Source: JAVBKX01 sp031553835
Lineage (GTDB): Bacteria > Bacteroidota > Bacteroidia > Bacteroidales > Azobacteroidaceae
Length of the DNA stretch: 64,000 bases
Assembly: GCA_031553835.1 (NCBI GenBank)
Contig: JAVBKX010000001.1
Coordinates: forward strand, 42,832-106,831
Reading direction: 5' to 3'
Position 1 is the stretch's first letter, and each line of letters begins with the position of its first letter. The notes under the pieces were generated by a model, which was not told where the DNA came from, did not search any database, and worked only from the letters and a program-made list of their open reading frames with translations. Below are positions 9,339 through 19,111 of this stretch, piece after piece. A program made the translations under genes and the position numbers.

Positions 9339-10784
9339 ATGTCATTCAGCTCGATTACATTTTTGCTCTTTTTTATTGTCGTTTTTTCTCTGTACTATTT
9401 GGTATTGAAAGAAAAAACCAAACAACAAAATATATTATTACTTGTTGCCAGTTATGTATTTTATGCCTGGACAGATTGGCGCTTTTTGCCTTTACTCATA
9501 GTAGCTACTGTGGGATTTTACGGCATTGGGATTGCCATCGTTGATGCAAAAACGGAAAAGCGGCAACAATTATTTACAACGTTAGGAGTAATGCTTGGCA
9601 TCGGCGTATTATTATATTTTAAATACACGAACTTCTTTATATCTTCATTCAAGACTTTATTTGAAAGTTTAGGATTACAAACTAATCTGCACACTTTCAA
9701 TATCATTGTACCGATAGGCATCAGTTTCTATACTTTTCGCTTGCTGAGCTATATAATTGACATTCAGCGTGGCAAATATAAACCTACACGCGACATCGTC
9801 ACATTTGCTACTTATGTGGCTTTTTTTCCTTGTATGATTTCAGGACCAATAGATCGGCCAGCAACCTTGATTCCGCAACTACAAAACAAACGAATATTCG
9901 ACTATTCCCTGGCTGTCGATGGCTTGAGGCAATTTTTATGGGGATTATTCAAAAAAGTAGTAGTAGCAGACAACTGTGCAGAGTATGTCAATATGGTGTT
10001 TGCCGGAGATTATCAACCGGAGAGAGGCAGTACATTGCTTTTGGCTGCCATATTTTATTCATTTCAAATGTATGCTGATTTTTCAGGGTATTCCGATATG
10101 GCGATTGGTATATCAAAAGTATTAGGACTTCGTGTGACCAAAAACTTTGCTTATCCGTTTTTCGCTCAAAATATTGCAGAATATTGGCGTAAATGGCATA
10201 TATCCCTGACCTCCTGGTTAACAGATTATATATTTATGCCTCTTAATATAAAATGGCGAAATTGGGGGAACTGGGGAATGATTTTGGCTATTATTGTTAA
10301 TTTTGTGCTCTGTGGTTTATGGCATGGAGACAATTGGACATTTGTGTTATGGGGATTTTATCATGGATTATTGTTTATCCCATTAATTTTGTCGGGCGCA
10401 ATGTTTAAAAAGAATAAAATAGTCACCTACAAGTGGGGATTTCCAACACCTAAAGTCCTGCTAAACATTTCATTAACCTTTGGTCTGGTTACAATTGGTT
10501 TAGTCTTTTTCCGGGCTAATAGCATTGGACATGCTGTAGAGTATTTCGGAGGGATGGTACAATGGGATACATTTAAAGCTTTATATAGGATCATTAGCAC
10601 CAAAGAAGGCTGGTTAATTCTGTCTATGGTATTAGTAGAGTGGACACAGCGGAACCAGGAATATGGTTTGGAATTATCTTCTATAAAACGACAATGGGTG
10701 AGACATACTATTTATATTCTTATCATCATTAGTATTATTTGGTTTATGGGTGAAAATGAACAATTTATTTATGCTAAATTTTGA
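9339..10784 (+). CDS. MBOAT-family membrane O-acyltransferase (AlgI-like)
   Basis: A 481-residue polytopic membrane protein. Diagnostic motifs are the N-terminal FYYLVLKEK-type helix, IVPIGISFYTFRLLSYIIDI, QMYADFSGYSDMAIGISKVLG, YWRKWHISLTSWLTDYIFMPL and CGLWHGDNWTFVLWGFYHG, which holds the putative catalytic His. AlgI/DltB-type MBOATs move acyl groups across or onto extracellular polymers. It follows the ACP gene and the VOC remnant and lies 6 bases before an SGNH-type gene, the usual MBOAT partner. The function is likely O-acylation of a surface polysaccharide; the polymer and acyl group are unknown. Confidence 0.93.
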   Translation: MSFSSITFLLFFIVVFSLYYLVLKEKTKQQNILLLVASYVFYAWTDWRFLPLLIVATVGFYGIGIAIVDAKTEKRQQLFTTLGVMLGIGVLLYFKYTNFFISSFKTLFESLGLQTNLHTFNIIVPIGISFYTFRLLSYIIDIQRGKYKPTRDIVTFATYVAFFPCMISGPIDRPATLIPQLQNKRIFDYSLAVDGLRQFLWGLFKKVVVADNCAEYVNMVFAGDYQPERGSTLLLAAIFYSFQMYADFSGYSDMAIGISKVLGLRVTKNFAYPFFAQNIAEYWRKWHISLTSWLTDYIFMPLNIKWRNWGNWGMILAIIVNFVLCGLWHGDNWTFVLWGFYHGLLFIPLILSGAMFKKNKIVTYKWGFPTPKVLLNISLTFGLVTIGLVFFRANSIGHAVEYFGGMVQWDTFKALYRIISTKEGWLILSMVLVEWTQRNQEYGLELSSIKRQWVRHTIYILIIISIIWFMGENEQFIYAKF

Positions 10785-10790
10785 AATATT

Positions 10791-11819
10791 ATGAAACAAT
10801 TTATCATAAAAAGCCTTTTTTACTTCCTGCCATTCTGTGCCCTTTATGGAGGATATAAAATTTTAAATCAACATACTTCAGGAGATATTGGCCAACTTGG
10901 ACAAATTCCATTTGGATATAAGTATGTGTCTTTTTTAGAGCAAAATTACTTACCTGACAATTTAACAATAGACACAATTCCAGTTTGTTATGACAGGCTC
11001 CAGGTAGCAAATGCTTCAAAAATATTCACCATTGGCGATTCATTTGGCGATCAGGGAATATTTGGTTATCAAAATTATTTGGCGCACTCGTTGGGAGAAA
11101 AAGTAACAAGTATTAAAGTTAACGACTGGCCTGCAGTAGCCGCAGCATCATTGTTACGTAGTGGAATTATCGATAGTTCGGTTTGTCGTATAGTTATAGT
11201 AGAAAATGGAGATAGATATGCTATTGAAGGACTATGCAATATTGATTTTGAAAAACAATATGAAGTAGCCAAAATAAGTACAAATAAGAATCTGAACCGA
11301 CAAAATGTTAGTAAAAAAACGGACCTCTTCAGGCTATGTTCATCTATACGTTTGCAGTTTGGGTATAATAGCCCAATAATGAAATTCGATTTGAAACAAG
11401 ATTGTTTCACGCATGATCGTTATTCAAAAACAATGTTTTTTTACAAGGAAGATCTGCGTTTCAAATACCTCACTCCTGCTGATATTGAAAAAGCAAAAGC
11501 AAATCTTATTCTACTCAATGAAAAATTCGCAGAAAAAGGGATTAAATTAATCTATCTTATTCCAACCGATAAATATGATGCATACCGTCCGTTTGCTACA
11601 GATAATTCTCTCCCTCTCGATGCAGCATCGGATGATCTTATAAATGCTCCCGGCGTTTGTGTGATCAATACAAAACCTATGATTCAGGAGATGATCAGAA
11701 ACGGAGAAAAAGATGTGTATATGGTAAATGACACCCATTGGTCATACAAAGGAAGCAAAGCTGCTGCACAAATTATCGCTCATAAAATTGATTCGTTGGG
11801 AGTTTTGAAAGCTATCTGA
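10791..11819 (+). CDS. SGNH/AlgX-AlgJ-like acyltransferase partner protein
   Basis: A 342-residue protein with an N-terminal membrane anchor (about residues 5-25). An SGNH-like block GDSFGDQG with the Ser in TIGDSF lies at about 83-88, and a late NDTHWSYKGSKAAA supplies the Asp-x-x-His pair of the SGNH triad. This layout is that of AlgJ/AlgX-like proteins, which work outside the inner membrane with MBOAT proteins such as AlgI. It is the last gene of the operon, 6 bases after the MBOAT gene. It probably transfers the acyl group to the final glycan acceptor. Overall similarity beyond the motifs is modest. Confidence 0.8.
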   Translation: MKQFIIKSLFYFLPFCALYGGYKILNQHTSGDIGQLGQIPFGYKYVSFLEQNYLPDNLTIDTIPVCYDRLQVANASKIFTIGDSFGDQGIFGYQNYLAHSLGEKVTSIKVNDWPAVAAASLLRSGIIDSSVCRIVIVENGDRYAIEGLCNIDFEKQYEVAKISTNKNLNRQNVSKKTDLFRLCSSIRLQFGYNSPIMKFDLKQDCFTHDRYSKTMFFYKEDLRFKYLTPADIEKAKANLILLNEKFAEKGIKLIYLIPTDKYDAYRPFATDNSLPLDAASDDLINAPGVCVINTKPMIQEMIRNGEKDVYMVNDTHWSYKGSKAAAQIIAHKIDSLGVLKAI

Positions 11820-11835
11820 AATGAGGATAAACACA

Positions 11836-11863
11836 AATAGACCGCTTTTTCAAGCAGTCTATT
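11836..11863 (+). terminator. Stem-loop after the O-acylation operon
   Basis: AATAGAC-C-GCTT, a short TTTC loop, then AAGC-A-GTCTATT forms an 11-pair stem with one mismatch, 17 bases after the SGNH gene stop. Only a weak pyrimidine tract follows. A second small hairpin (CCTC TTTT GAGG, 11883-11894) lies beyond it, before the converging DUF2795 gene. Confidence 0.5.
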
Positions 11864-11911
11864 CTATCTATCCGACTTTCAACCTCTTTTGAGGCTAAAG
11901 GTTACACATTG

Positions 11912-12133
11912 TCAGTATTCCTCTTCGTTGAAGAAAAAATCCTCTTTACTCGGATAATCCGGCCATATATCCTCGATACATTCGTATATTTCTCCTTCGT
12001 CCTCCATTTCCTGGAGGTTTTCTATTACTTCGAGCGGAGCCCCCGAACGCAATGCAAAATCTATTAATTCGTCTTTCGTTGCTGGCCAGGGTGCGTCTTC
12101 CAGTTTGGAAGCTAATTCTAATGTCCAATACAT
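11912..12133 (-). CDS. DUF2795 domain protein
   Basis: A 73-residue acidic protein of a family widely conserved in Bacteroidota. Characteristic stretches are YWTLELASKLEDAPWPATK, SGAPLEVIENLQE and IEDIWPDYPSKEDF, ending in FFFNEEEY. No enzymatic function is established. It stands alone, with its own promoter inside the end of the cobalamin adenosyltransferase gene. Its short length and strong match to the family suggest an intact gene. Confidence 0.85.
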   Translation of the reverse strand: MYWTLELASKLEDAPWPATKDELIDFALRSGAPLEVIENLQEMEDEGEIYECIEDIWPDYPSKEDFFFNEEEY

Positions 12134-12188
12134 AATAAAAAGTTAACTAACCGTATATTTTTATCAATTAATATTCTCAAATTTTTCG

Positions 12189-12218
12189 CAAAAGTATAAC
12201 AATATATTTTATTTACAA
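12189..12218 (-). promoter_or_regulatory. Promoter of the DUF2795 gene: TTG, 19 bases, TACTTTTG
   Basis: On the minus strand the -33 TTG is at 12216-12218 and the -7 TACTTTTG at 12189-12196. This is ideal spacing, partly overlapping the 3' end of the upstream gene. Confidence 0.65.
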
Positions 12219-12769
12219 GGATTCTCCCAAAGAATTTCTTGTCCATGAGTATCAAAACACTCTTTTCGTGCTAATACAAAAAAATAATCCGATAACCGAT
12301 TCACATAATGCAATAACAATGGATCAACAGGATCTGTTTCCTGCAAGTGACATACAATGCGCTCCATACGGCGGCAAACAGTACGACAGACATGCGCCAC
12401 AGCAGACGCTTCGCTTCCTCCAGGCAATATAAAATGGGTAAGCCGTGGCAATTGCTCATCGATAGAATCAATTTCAGATTCCAACTCATCAATATTTTGT
12501 TGTTGAATCATAACCGAAACTTCCTCATTGGCAACATATTCGGTAGCCAAATTCCCTCCCATTACAAATAATGTATTCTGAATAGCCAGCAACACCTGCC
12601 TGTCATGTTCATTGAACACTTTTTCCCGTAATAGCCCGACAAAGGCATTCAATTCATCGACGGTTCCGTATGCCTCTAAACGTAAGTGCGTTTTTAAGAC
12701 TCTCTTTCCTCCCGCTAAGGATGTGAAACCTCCATCTCCGCTTCTTGTGTATATTTTGCTTTTTGCCAT
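12209..12769 (-). CDS. cobO: Cob(I)alamin adenosyltransferase (PduO-type)
   Basis: The ATG at 12769 (MAKSKIYTRSGDGGFTSL) is chosen; the frame runs 16 codons further upstream but those residues do not fit the family. The 186-residue product shows PduO-type ATP-binding features: TRSGDGG, a DELNAFVGLLRE helix, FILPGGSEASAVAHVCRTVCRRMER and NRLSDYFFVLAR. It transfers the adenosyl group from ATP to cob(I)alamin, making coenzyme B12. Its start lies inside the out-of-frame tail of the methyltransferase gene, probably its operon partner. The symbol cobO is used loosely; by fold it is the PduO class. Confidence 0.93.
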   Translation of the reverse strand: MAKSKIYTRSGDGGFTSLAGGKRVLKTHLRLEAYGTVDELNAFVGLLREKVFNEHDRQVLLAIQNTLFVMGGNLATEYVANEEVSVMIQQQNIDELESEIDSIDEQLPRLTHFILPGGSEASAVAHVCRTVCRRMERIVCHLQETDPVDPLLLHYVNRLSDYFFVLARKECFDTHGQEILWENPCK

Positions 12770-13547
12770 AGTTAAAATAAGTAATATAATCTTTTTTGTA
12801 CATTCTGTTGCTTGCAAAAACGATGCCTAAAGCGTATAAATCCATTGTCATACCTCCTTGTATTTGCACTTTGATCGTTTTCCAGACTTGCTGCATATTT
12901 TTATTGCGATGAATTCCATCAATAATCAACACAGAATCTTTACGAATATATTGCAAACACATGTTGACTATCTTTCCGGTCAGTTCCGGATTATGTGCCG
13001 TATCTATAAATATCAGGTCAAATCCACAACATTGCTCCTGCAACGTCTTTTCAATAACATTGAGGCTAATTCCCATGCAAAAATGCAGGTTTTCCAATCC
13101 CAATTTCCCAGCTTTATCCTTAGCTGCCTCAATCAATTCTTTTCGATGTTCCAATGCTACACAACTGCAATTAGAATCAGCAGAAGCCAAATACAAGCTC
13201 ATCACTCCTGATGACGATCCGACATTTAGAACAGATGTTGCTTTAAAAAAGTTCACCAGGCGAAATAATAAGGCTCCATACTTTCGGTGATGACATTCTT
13301 TAAGGGTAATTTCACCGATCGTTTTTTTCTTTATTTTGCCCGATCGTCCCAAATAAGAGACAAGAGTAGTATCATCTATCAACTCCTGCCGCATTTTTTC
13401 TATCTCGTCAAAAACATAATAGGGATACTTTTCTTCTATAACCTTGGTTATCAAACTATAGGCTAAAGGAGAATGTATGCCGTATCCTTTACGATGGCGT
13501 AATTTACGATACAATTTAATCCCTTGAGGTAAAACAGGCAGCTTCAT
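12654..13547 (-). CDS. Class I SAM-dependent methyltransferase with abnormal out-of-frame C-terminal tail
   Basis: The ORF starts MKLPVLPQGIKLYRKLRHR and has the Bacteroidota family feature GYGIHSPLAY. Motif I is SVLNVGSSSGVMSLYLA, followed by CVALEHRKELIEAA and FDLIFIDTAHN, so it resembles O-methyltransferase-like proteins of this phylum. About 259 residues look normal. After KKDYITYF the frame runs on for 38 codons through the start of the cobalamin adenosyltransferase gene, giving a basic, unrelated tail. One extra T in the TTTT run (plus-strand AAAA 12774-12777) would give a TAA right after YF, two bases before the next ATG. The natural end is therefore probably near 12773. Substrate unknown. 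Confidence 0.8.
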   Translation of the reverse strand: MKLPVLPQGIKLYRKLRHRKGYGIHSPLAYSLITKVIEEKYPYYVFDEIEKMRQELIDDTTLVSYLGRSGKIKKKTIGEITLKECHHRKYGALLFRLVNFFKATSVLNVGSSSGVMSLYLASADSNCSCVALEHRKELIEAAKDKAGKLGLENLHFCMGISLNVIEKTLQEQCCGFDLIFIDTAHNPELTGKIVNMCLQYIRKDSVLIIDGIHRNKNMQQVWKTIKVQIQGGMTMDLYALGIVFASNRMYKKDYITYFNYGKKQNIHKKRRWRFHILSGRKESLKNALTFRGIRNRR

Positions 13548-13563
13548 CTGTCCAAAAATTATT

Positions 13564-13571
13564 CAAAGATA
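13564..13571 (-). promoter_or_regulatory. -7 element TATCTTTG for the methyltransferase-cobO pair
   Basis: Minus-strand TAnnTTTG match 17 bases upstream of the start at 13547. No convincing -33 is seen. Confidence 0.5.
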
Positions 13572-13604
13572 ACTTTTTTATCTTTCTATGTTAAGAAATA
13601 TTAG

Positions 13605-13634
13605 TATTTTTGTTCGCTAATAGAATTATTTTTG
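13605..13634 (+). promoter_or_regulatory. Two successive TATTTTTG -7 candidates before the 13671 gene
   Basis: TATTTTTG occurs at 13605-13612 and again at 13627-13634. Either could serve the gene starting at 13671; neither has a well-spaced -33 element. Confidence 0.4.
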
Positions 13635-13670
13635 TATCATTGTTCACAGAAAACAAGCATAAATCAACAC

Positions 13671-14912
13671 ATGAAAAAAACAGCTATTTCCATCATTATC
13701 ATCCTCCTGGCTCTCGGCATTTGCTATGTCGGATGGAAACTATGGGACAATCACCTAAATGAAGAACGTGTCGATGAGTTGGAAATGCCGCATGTAGCAC
13801 AGGATACTGTCCCCAAACCCATCGAAGCCCCTGTTACTCATCAATATACGCCATGGAATAGCCTTTCCTGGCGGGGACAACATTTATCCGGCACACAGGC
13901 CACCCACCTGCTCGAAGTTTTTTCCAAACAACTCAATTTGCGCAATATCGGGGAAATATGCCAACCCGAATACGCTTTATATTTCCGTCATGTCACCGAC
14001 GAAAATTACAATGCCAGACCTGCTACCATTTTACTAAAAATCAACAGCATACTCTGTTCTACCGGTCGAAAAAATGACAACATACTCTCCTTATATGCAC
14101 ATTTAAGGCAATTCAAAAACTTAATAACATCCAAAGGATACCACTATATTAACTTACTACACCGAAGTTATTCCCTGTATTGTCAAGGAAATGCATCTCC
14201 CAATGAAAATTTGTTGCAACAAGCTTACGCTTCCCTGCGTAAAGGGAAGTCCCGTTCGGTATCCGACAAGTTAAAACCGGTTTTAGGTGATTCCTTTATA
14301 AAAGATCTGGCTGCTGATGGATATAAAATAGAAGAAATTGAATGGGCATGTTCTTTTTGGCCTCGCAGGGCTTCTGAAAAAAATATATATGCTTTATATG
14401 CAATTGTAAAAGACCTGCTTGCGAATGAAAACATGGGAACTCCCGGATTTGCACCCGGAAGTTTGACTCACGAATCCATTCCGGCCAATAAGACCGGTCT
14501 CCAAACGTTTCGCAGTTATCATCTTTCCGATGGGAGCCTTAAGTGCACTTATAGCTATGACCGGCATGGCAAAAGAACGGGAAATTGGGTGCTTCAACCT
14601 ACTAACAGTAAGAAAGTGATCGAATGCCGCATGGATAATGATGTTCCTGATGGCGCCTATGTGATTTGGCTACCCAATCAATCGGCACGGTATATATTCA
14701 ACAATGGACATTTGGATTCAAAAGCATTCTACAGACAGCAACGATTAATTTTTGAAGATTTTTATCAAAGAGAACTCCGGAACAAACATATCGCATATCA
14801 TTATTATCCTTCGGGAGAATTATATAAAACTGAAACCTGGATTAAAAGCTATATGGCAGAACAAGTTATCTATAACGAAGATGGAAGTGTTCAAGCCAGC
14901 ACGTATTTCTAA
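13671..14912 (+). CDS. Membrane-anchored protein with YwqK/MORN-like repeats, function unknown
   Basis: The ATG at 13671 is used rather than an upstream TTG; it opens MKKTAISIIIILLALG, a signal anchor. The 413-residue product has a middle part that I do not recognise (about 45-270). A C-terminal part carries repeat units like DGSLKCTYSYDRHGKRTGNW and YPSGELYKTETWIKSYMAEQ with a final YNEDGSVQ, the pattern of YwqK/MORN-type antitoxin-like repeats. It lies 8 bases before the thioesterase gene, so the two are probably cotranscribed with dprA. No function can be assigned. Confidence 0.65.
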   Translation: MKKTAISIIIILLALGICYVGWKLWDNHLNEERVDELEMPHVAQDTVPKPIEAPVTHQYTPWNSLSWRGQHLSGTQATHLLEVFSKQLNLRNIGEICQPEYALYFRHVTDENYNARPATILLKINSILCSTGRKNDNILSLYAHLRQFKNLITSKGYHYINLLHRSYSLYCQGNASPNENLLQQAYASLRKGKSRSVSDKLKPVLGDSFIKDLAADGYKIEEIEWACSFWPRRASEKNIYALYAIVKDLLANENMGTPGFAPGSLTHESIPANKTGLQTFRSYHLSDGSLKCTYSYDRHGKRTGNWVLQPTNSKKVIECRMDNDVPDGAYVIWLPNQSARYIFNNGHLDSKAFYRQQRLIFEDFYQRELRNKHIAYHYYPSGELYKTETWIKSYMAEQVIYNEDGSVQASTYF

Positions 14913-14920
14913 ATTTGTCT

Positions 14921-15307
14921 ATGTTTGAAATAAAATTAAAAGTTCGTGACTACGAATGCGACACGCAGGGAGTGGTAAATAATGCCAACTATTTACATTA
15001 CCTGGAACATACCCGGCATGAATTTTTGGAAAATCTTGGCGTCTCTTTTTTGCAATTGCAAAAAGAAAAAATTGATCCTATGGTAGTGCATATCGACATC
15101 CGCTACAAGTTGGCGCTAACGGGAAGCGACCAAATTATCTCCCGTCTGAAATATAAGCGGGAAGGCATAAAACTCATCTTTTTGCAGGAAATTTTCAGGG
15201 AAAAGGATGGACAATGTTGCTGTCGGGCAACCGTAGATGTGATAGTTTTACAAGCAGGAAAATTAACCAGAGGCGATTATTTTGATGAAATGCTGAAGAA
15301 ATATTAA
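14921..15307 (+). CDS. Acyl-CoA thioesterase, 4HBT/YbgC type
   Basis: The ATG at 14921 is preferred to a TTG two codons earlier. The 128-residue single hot-dog domain has the catalytic signature YECDTQGVVNNANYLHYLE, with the Asp at about 14, followed by HEFLENLGVSF. Members hydrolyse short acyl-CoA or 4-hydroxybenzoyl-CoA thioesters; specificity cannot be read here. Spacing is 8 bases on both sides, so it belongs to one operon with the 13671 gene and dprA. Confidence 0.9.
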   Translation: MFEIKLKVRDYECDTQGVVNNANYLHYLEHTRHEFLENLGVSFLQLQKEKIDPMVVHIDIRYKLALTGSDQIISRLKYKREGIKLIFLQEIFREKDGQCCCRATVDVIVLQAGKLTRGDYFDEMLKKY

Positions 15308-15315
15308 CGACAACA

Positions 15316-16501
<1,186 letters not shown>

Positions 16502-16505
16502 AATC

Positions 16506-17444
16506 TCAAAGCCATTTTTTCTTTTTGAAAAACCATAAAATAAAAACAGAAGTAAGTATCATTAACCCAATAGAGCCCCAAAATCCGAATCCATGGTGTA
16601 ATCCCGGCATATAGTCGAAATTCATGCCATATATGCTGGCCAGCAATGTAGGTGGCATAAAGATGACAGTAATAATCGTGAAAATCTTGATGATTTTATT
16701 CTGTTCGATATTAACAAACCCGAGGAAAGTATCCTGTAAATAATCCAGACGATCGAAGCTGAAACGAATATGTTCGAGCAACGAATTGATGTCTTTGATT
16801 AAGATATTCAATTTGGGATATAAATCATGGGGAATCAACGAACTCCTGAGCATATTGGACACAGCCCGTTGTTTGTCTATAATATTTTCCCGAAGAATCA
16901 TCGTTTTTTCCTGCAAGTTCTTAATTTGCAACAAAATATCCTCATCCGCATCTTGAATACTATTACTCAGATTTGTAATTTCCGAGGTAATATTTTCAAC
17001 CATATCGGCATCAAATTCAATACGGGTTTCAAAAAGTGCCAAAAATACATGGTATCCGGTCGGATAATTCCGGGGATTTGCAAATATTTTTTTAGTCGTT
17101 TCATTAAAAGAAGCCAGTTCTTCGCTTCGAACCGAAATCAAGATGTCATTTTTCAGTATAAATGACACCGGATTTTTTTCGTAATTATTCAGCAGGAAGT
17201 TGGTATTTACCACCAATGTATCGCCTGTCTCGATGTAACGGGAAGAAGTTTCAATCTCAATCATTTCTTCTTCTTCCTGAATATAAATCTTCAGATAGTC
17301 CTCCAATTGGCTCTCGATTTCCTCATCAGCATCATTCAAATCAATCCACAAAAATTGATCTGTAGGCGTTTTTTTCAGAAACTCAATACTGCGACTAAGC
17401 CTCACTACCCCATCTTTGTTGTAAAAGAGTCTGATTTCCGACAT
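16506..17444 (-). CDS. corA: CorA-type magnesium/cobalt transporter
   Basis: The ATG at 17444 (MSEIRLFYNKDG) is chosen; the longer frame from 17546 crosses the promoter. The 312-residue product has an acidic N-terminal cytoplasmic domain (DLNDADEEIE, IQEEEEMIEIE), a long coiled helix (about 150-245) and two C-terminal membrane helices. The signature YGMNFDYMPG sits between the helices, and a KKKKW tail ends the protein. CorA forms a pentameric channel for Mg2+, also passing Co2+ or Ni2+. It has its own promoter. Confidence 0.96.
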   Translation of the reverse strand: MSEIRLFYNKDGVVRLSRSIEFLKKTPTDQFLWIDLNDADEEIESQLEDYLKIYIQEEEEMIEIETSSRYIETGDTLVVNTNFLLNNYEKNPVSFILKNDILISVRSEELASFNETTKKIFANPRNYPTGYHVFLALFETRIEFDADMVENITSEITNLSNSIQDADEDILLQIKNLQEKTMILRENIIDKQRAVSNMLRSSLIPHDLYPKLNILIKDINSLLEHIRFSFDRLDYLQDTFLGFVNIEQNKIIKIFTIITVIFMPPTLLASIYGMNFDYMPGLHHGFGFWGSIGLMILTSVFILWFFKKKKWL

Positions 17445-17495
17445 ACATTTTGGCTTAAGGAAGTTAATAAATCGGGTTGCCACGCAAAAAGCGTA

Positions 17496-17525
17496 CAAAA
17501 ATAGAAAAAATTTTTGTAATTGCAA
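17496..17525 (-). promoter_or_regulatory. corA promoter: TTG, 19 bases, TATTTTTG
   Basis: On the minus strand, TTG at 17523-17525 and TATTTTTG at 17496-17503 have ideal spacing and lie about 50 bases before the ATG. Confidence 0.7.
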
Positions 17526-17542
17526 CAGATAGAATGGATAAA

Positions 17543-19111
17543 TCAAAAACCAAAATCGTCTATTTCGACTTCCCTGACTTTTTCATATTCCGGCTTTTTC
17601 ACTATTTGATGCGTCTCGTTTGCAACAACATAAATAGCACGGGAGGGGCGTACCGGACAAATATATTCACAACCTCCGCAACCAACACAAATATCCGGAG
17701 TGACATGCGGAATCCGCAACGATCCTTTATATTCTACCATTTTTACAGCCTGAGTCGGGCAATGCTCGGAACAAGCTCCACAATCGGTTTCATCGGTATA
17801 GACAACACAACGTTCCCTCGCTAAATGAGCAATTCCTAATTGGGTGGTAATTTTTTCTTCTGCCGATAATGATCCCAACGCTTTATTCGGACAAACATCG
17901 GTACAAATCGTACAATTATAATTACAAAAACCAGATTCGTAATTCAACCTGGGTTTCAGTAAATAATCAAATCCGAATTGAAATCCGGCAGGTTTGATAA
18001 TTTGGCTGGGGCATTTTACTACACAATAATGGCATGCTGTACATTTTTCCGTAAACCGTTTCAAATTTCCGGCTCCCGGAGGCAACACCGGAAGCGCCGG
18101 CTTTGTTTTGTTTTTGCCGATACAAGCGGAAAGAAAAGGTGCTGTGGCAACTACGGTAGTTGTCAAAGCAAAAAATGATCGGCGAGAAGCAGAATCCGGC
18201 CCTTTACCTGTCAAGGTTTTTTCTTCTTTAATTTCAATCTCAACCGGTATCTTTTCTTTCTTTGAAAAAGTTACGGGTTTATAATGCAATGCGTTTCGAT
18301 TGCAAACAGACAGACAATTAAAGCAGGTAACACAACGGGAATTATCTACAATCTGACTTTTACTATTGATACACTCTGCCTTGCAATTTCGTTCGCACAA
18401 TCCGCACGAATTGCATTTTTCTTTATCGACATCTATTCTAAAGAGAGAGAACCGTGAAAATACACTTAATAATCCTCCTACCGGACACAGGGTATTGCAA
18501 AACAACCGTCCTCGCCAGGCCGATAATACGGCAAACAACAGTAATATGAGAATGGCGGCCACGAAAGATGCAATGCTGATATTATAAATGCTTATATGGT
18601 ATAGCGAATAATTACCTGTTGACGACAGAACTGCCGCCAATGCATTATTTCCAAAAACGACAAGCGGACGCAATAAATTCCCGACAATCCGTCCAAAATT
18701 ACTGTAGGGATCGAGATAAGATAATAAATGCGTGCTACCGACCAGGAATAGTATAATTGTAATGCCTAATAGGATATATCGCAAGATATTATTAGCCGGA
18801 TGGAACAAAAACCGACGTTGTTTCCTGCCTTTTTTCTTTTTACCGGACAATCCCGACATCCGGATAAATACATCCTGCAAAATACCTGAGGGACAAATAA
18901 AAGCACAATACAATCGTCCGAAAAGAAAAGTAAACAATAACAAAAGTACAACTGTCAATGCAGCACCCTCCAAAATGGCCGGAACCAATTGCAATTCAAG
19001 CACCCGGTCAAAAAAATGAGGAAGTTTCCGGTTATAATCGATAAACAAACAACCGATTAGGAGCAACGAAAGTATTGCAACTGCAACCCGTGTACCTTTC
19101 AATTTATTCAT
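17543..19111 (-). CDS. Polyferredoxin: NapH-like membrane module fused to a NapG-like Fe-S module
   Basis: The start is the ATG at 19111, which shares one base with the TGA of the upstream DUF362 gene (TGATG). The 522-residue protein opens with about five membrane helices and NapH/MauN-type motifs GRLYCAFICPSG and GRLFCNTLCPVGG. A CxxCxxCxxxC ferredoxin cluster (CNSCGLCERNC) and another (CVTCFNCLSVC) follow. Near residue 310 a Tat-like stretch, SRRSFFALTTTVVATA, begins a second half with four more cysteine clusters (CTACHYCVVKCP, CNYNCTICTDVCP, CGACSEHCP, CVGCGGCEYICP). It should pass electrons between the quinone pool or cytoplasm and a periplasmic acceptor. The acceptor is unknown. Confidence 0.88.
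   Translation of the reverse strand: MNKLKGTRVAVAILSLLLIGCLFIDYNRKLPHFFDRVLELQLVPAILEGAALTVVLLLLFTFLFGRLYCAFICPSGILQDVFIRMSGLSGKKKKGRKQRRFLFHPANNILRYILLGITIILFLVGSTHLLSYLDPYSNFGRIVGNLLRPLVVFGNNALAAVLSSTGNYSLYHISIYNISIASFVAAILILLLFAVLSAWRGRLFCNTLCPVGGLLSVFSRFSLFRIDVDKEKCNSCGLCERNCKAECINSKSQIVDNSRCVTCFNCLSVCNRNALHYKPVTFSKKEKIPVEIEIKEEKTLTGKGPDSASRRSFFALTTTVVATAPFLSACIGKNKTKPALPVLPPGAGNLKRFTEKCTACHYCVVKCPSQIIKPAGFQFGFDYLLKPRLNYESGFCNYNCTICTDVCPNKALGSLSAEEKITTQLGIAHLARERCVVYTDETDCGACSEHCPTQAVKMVEYKGSLRIPHVTPDICVGCGGCEYICPVRPSRAIYVVANETHQIVKKPEYEKVREVEIDDFGF

Noticed and set aside
14910..14917. TAAATTTG matching the -7 consensus
   Set aside because: It overlaps the stop of the 13671 gene and would start transcription after the thioesterase ATG at 14921; chance match.
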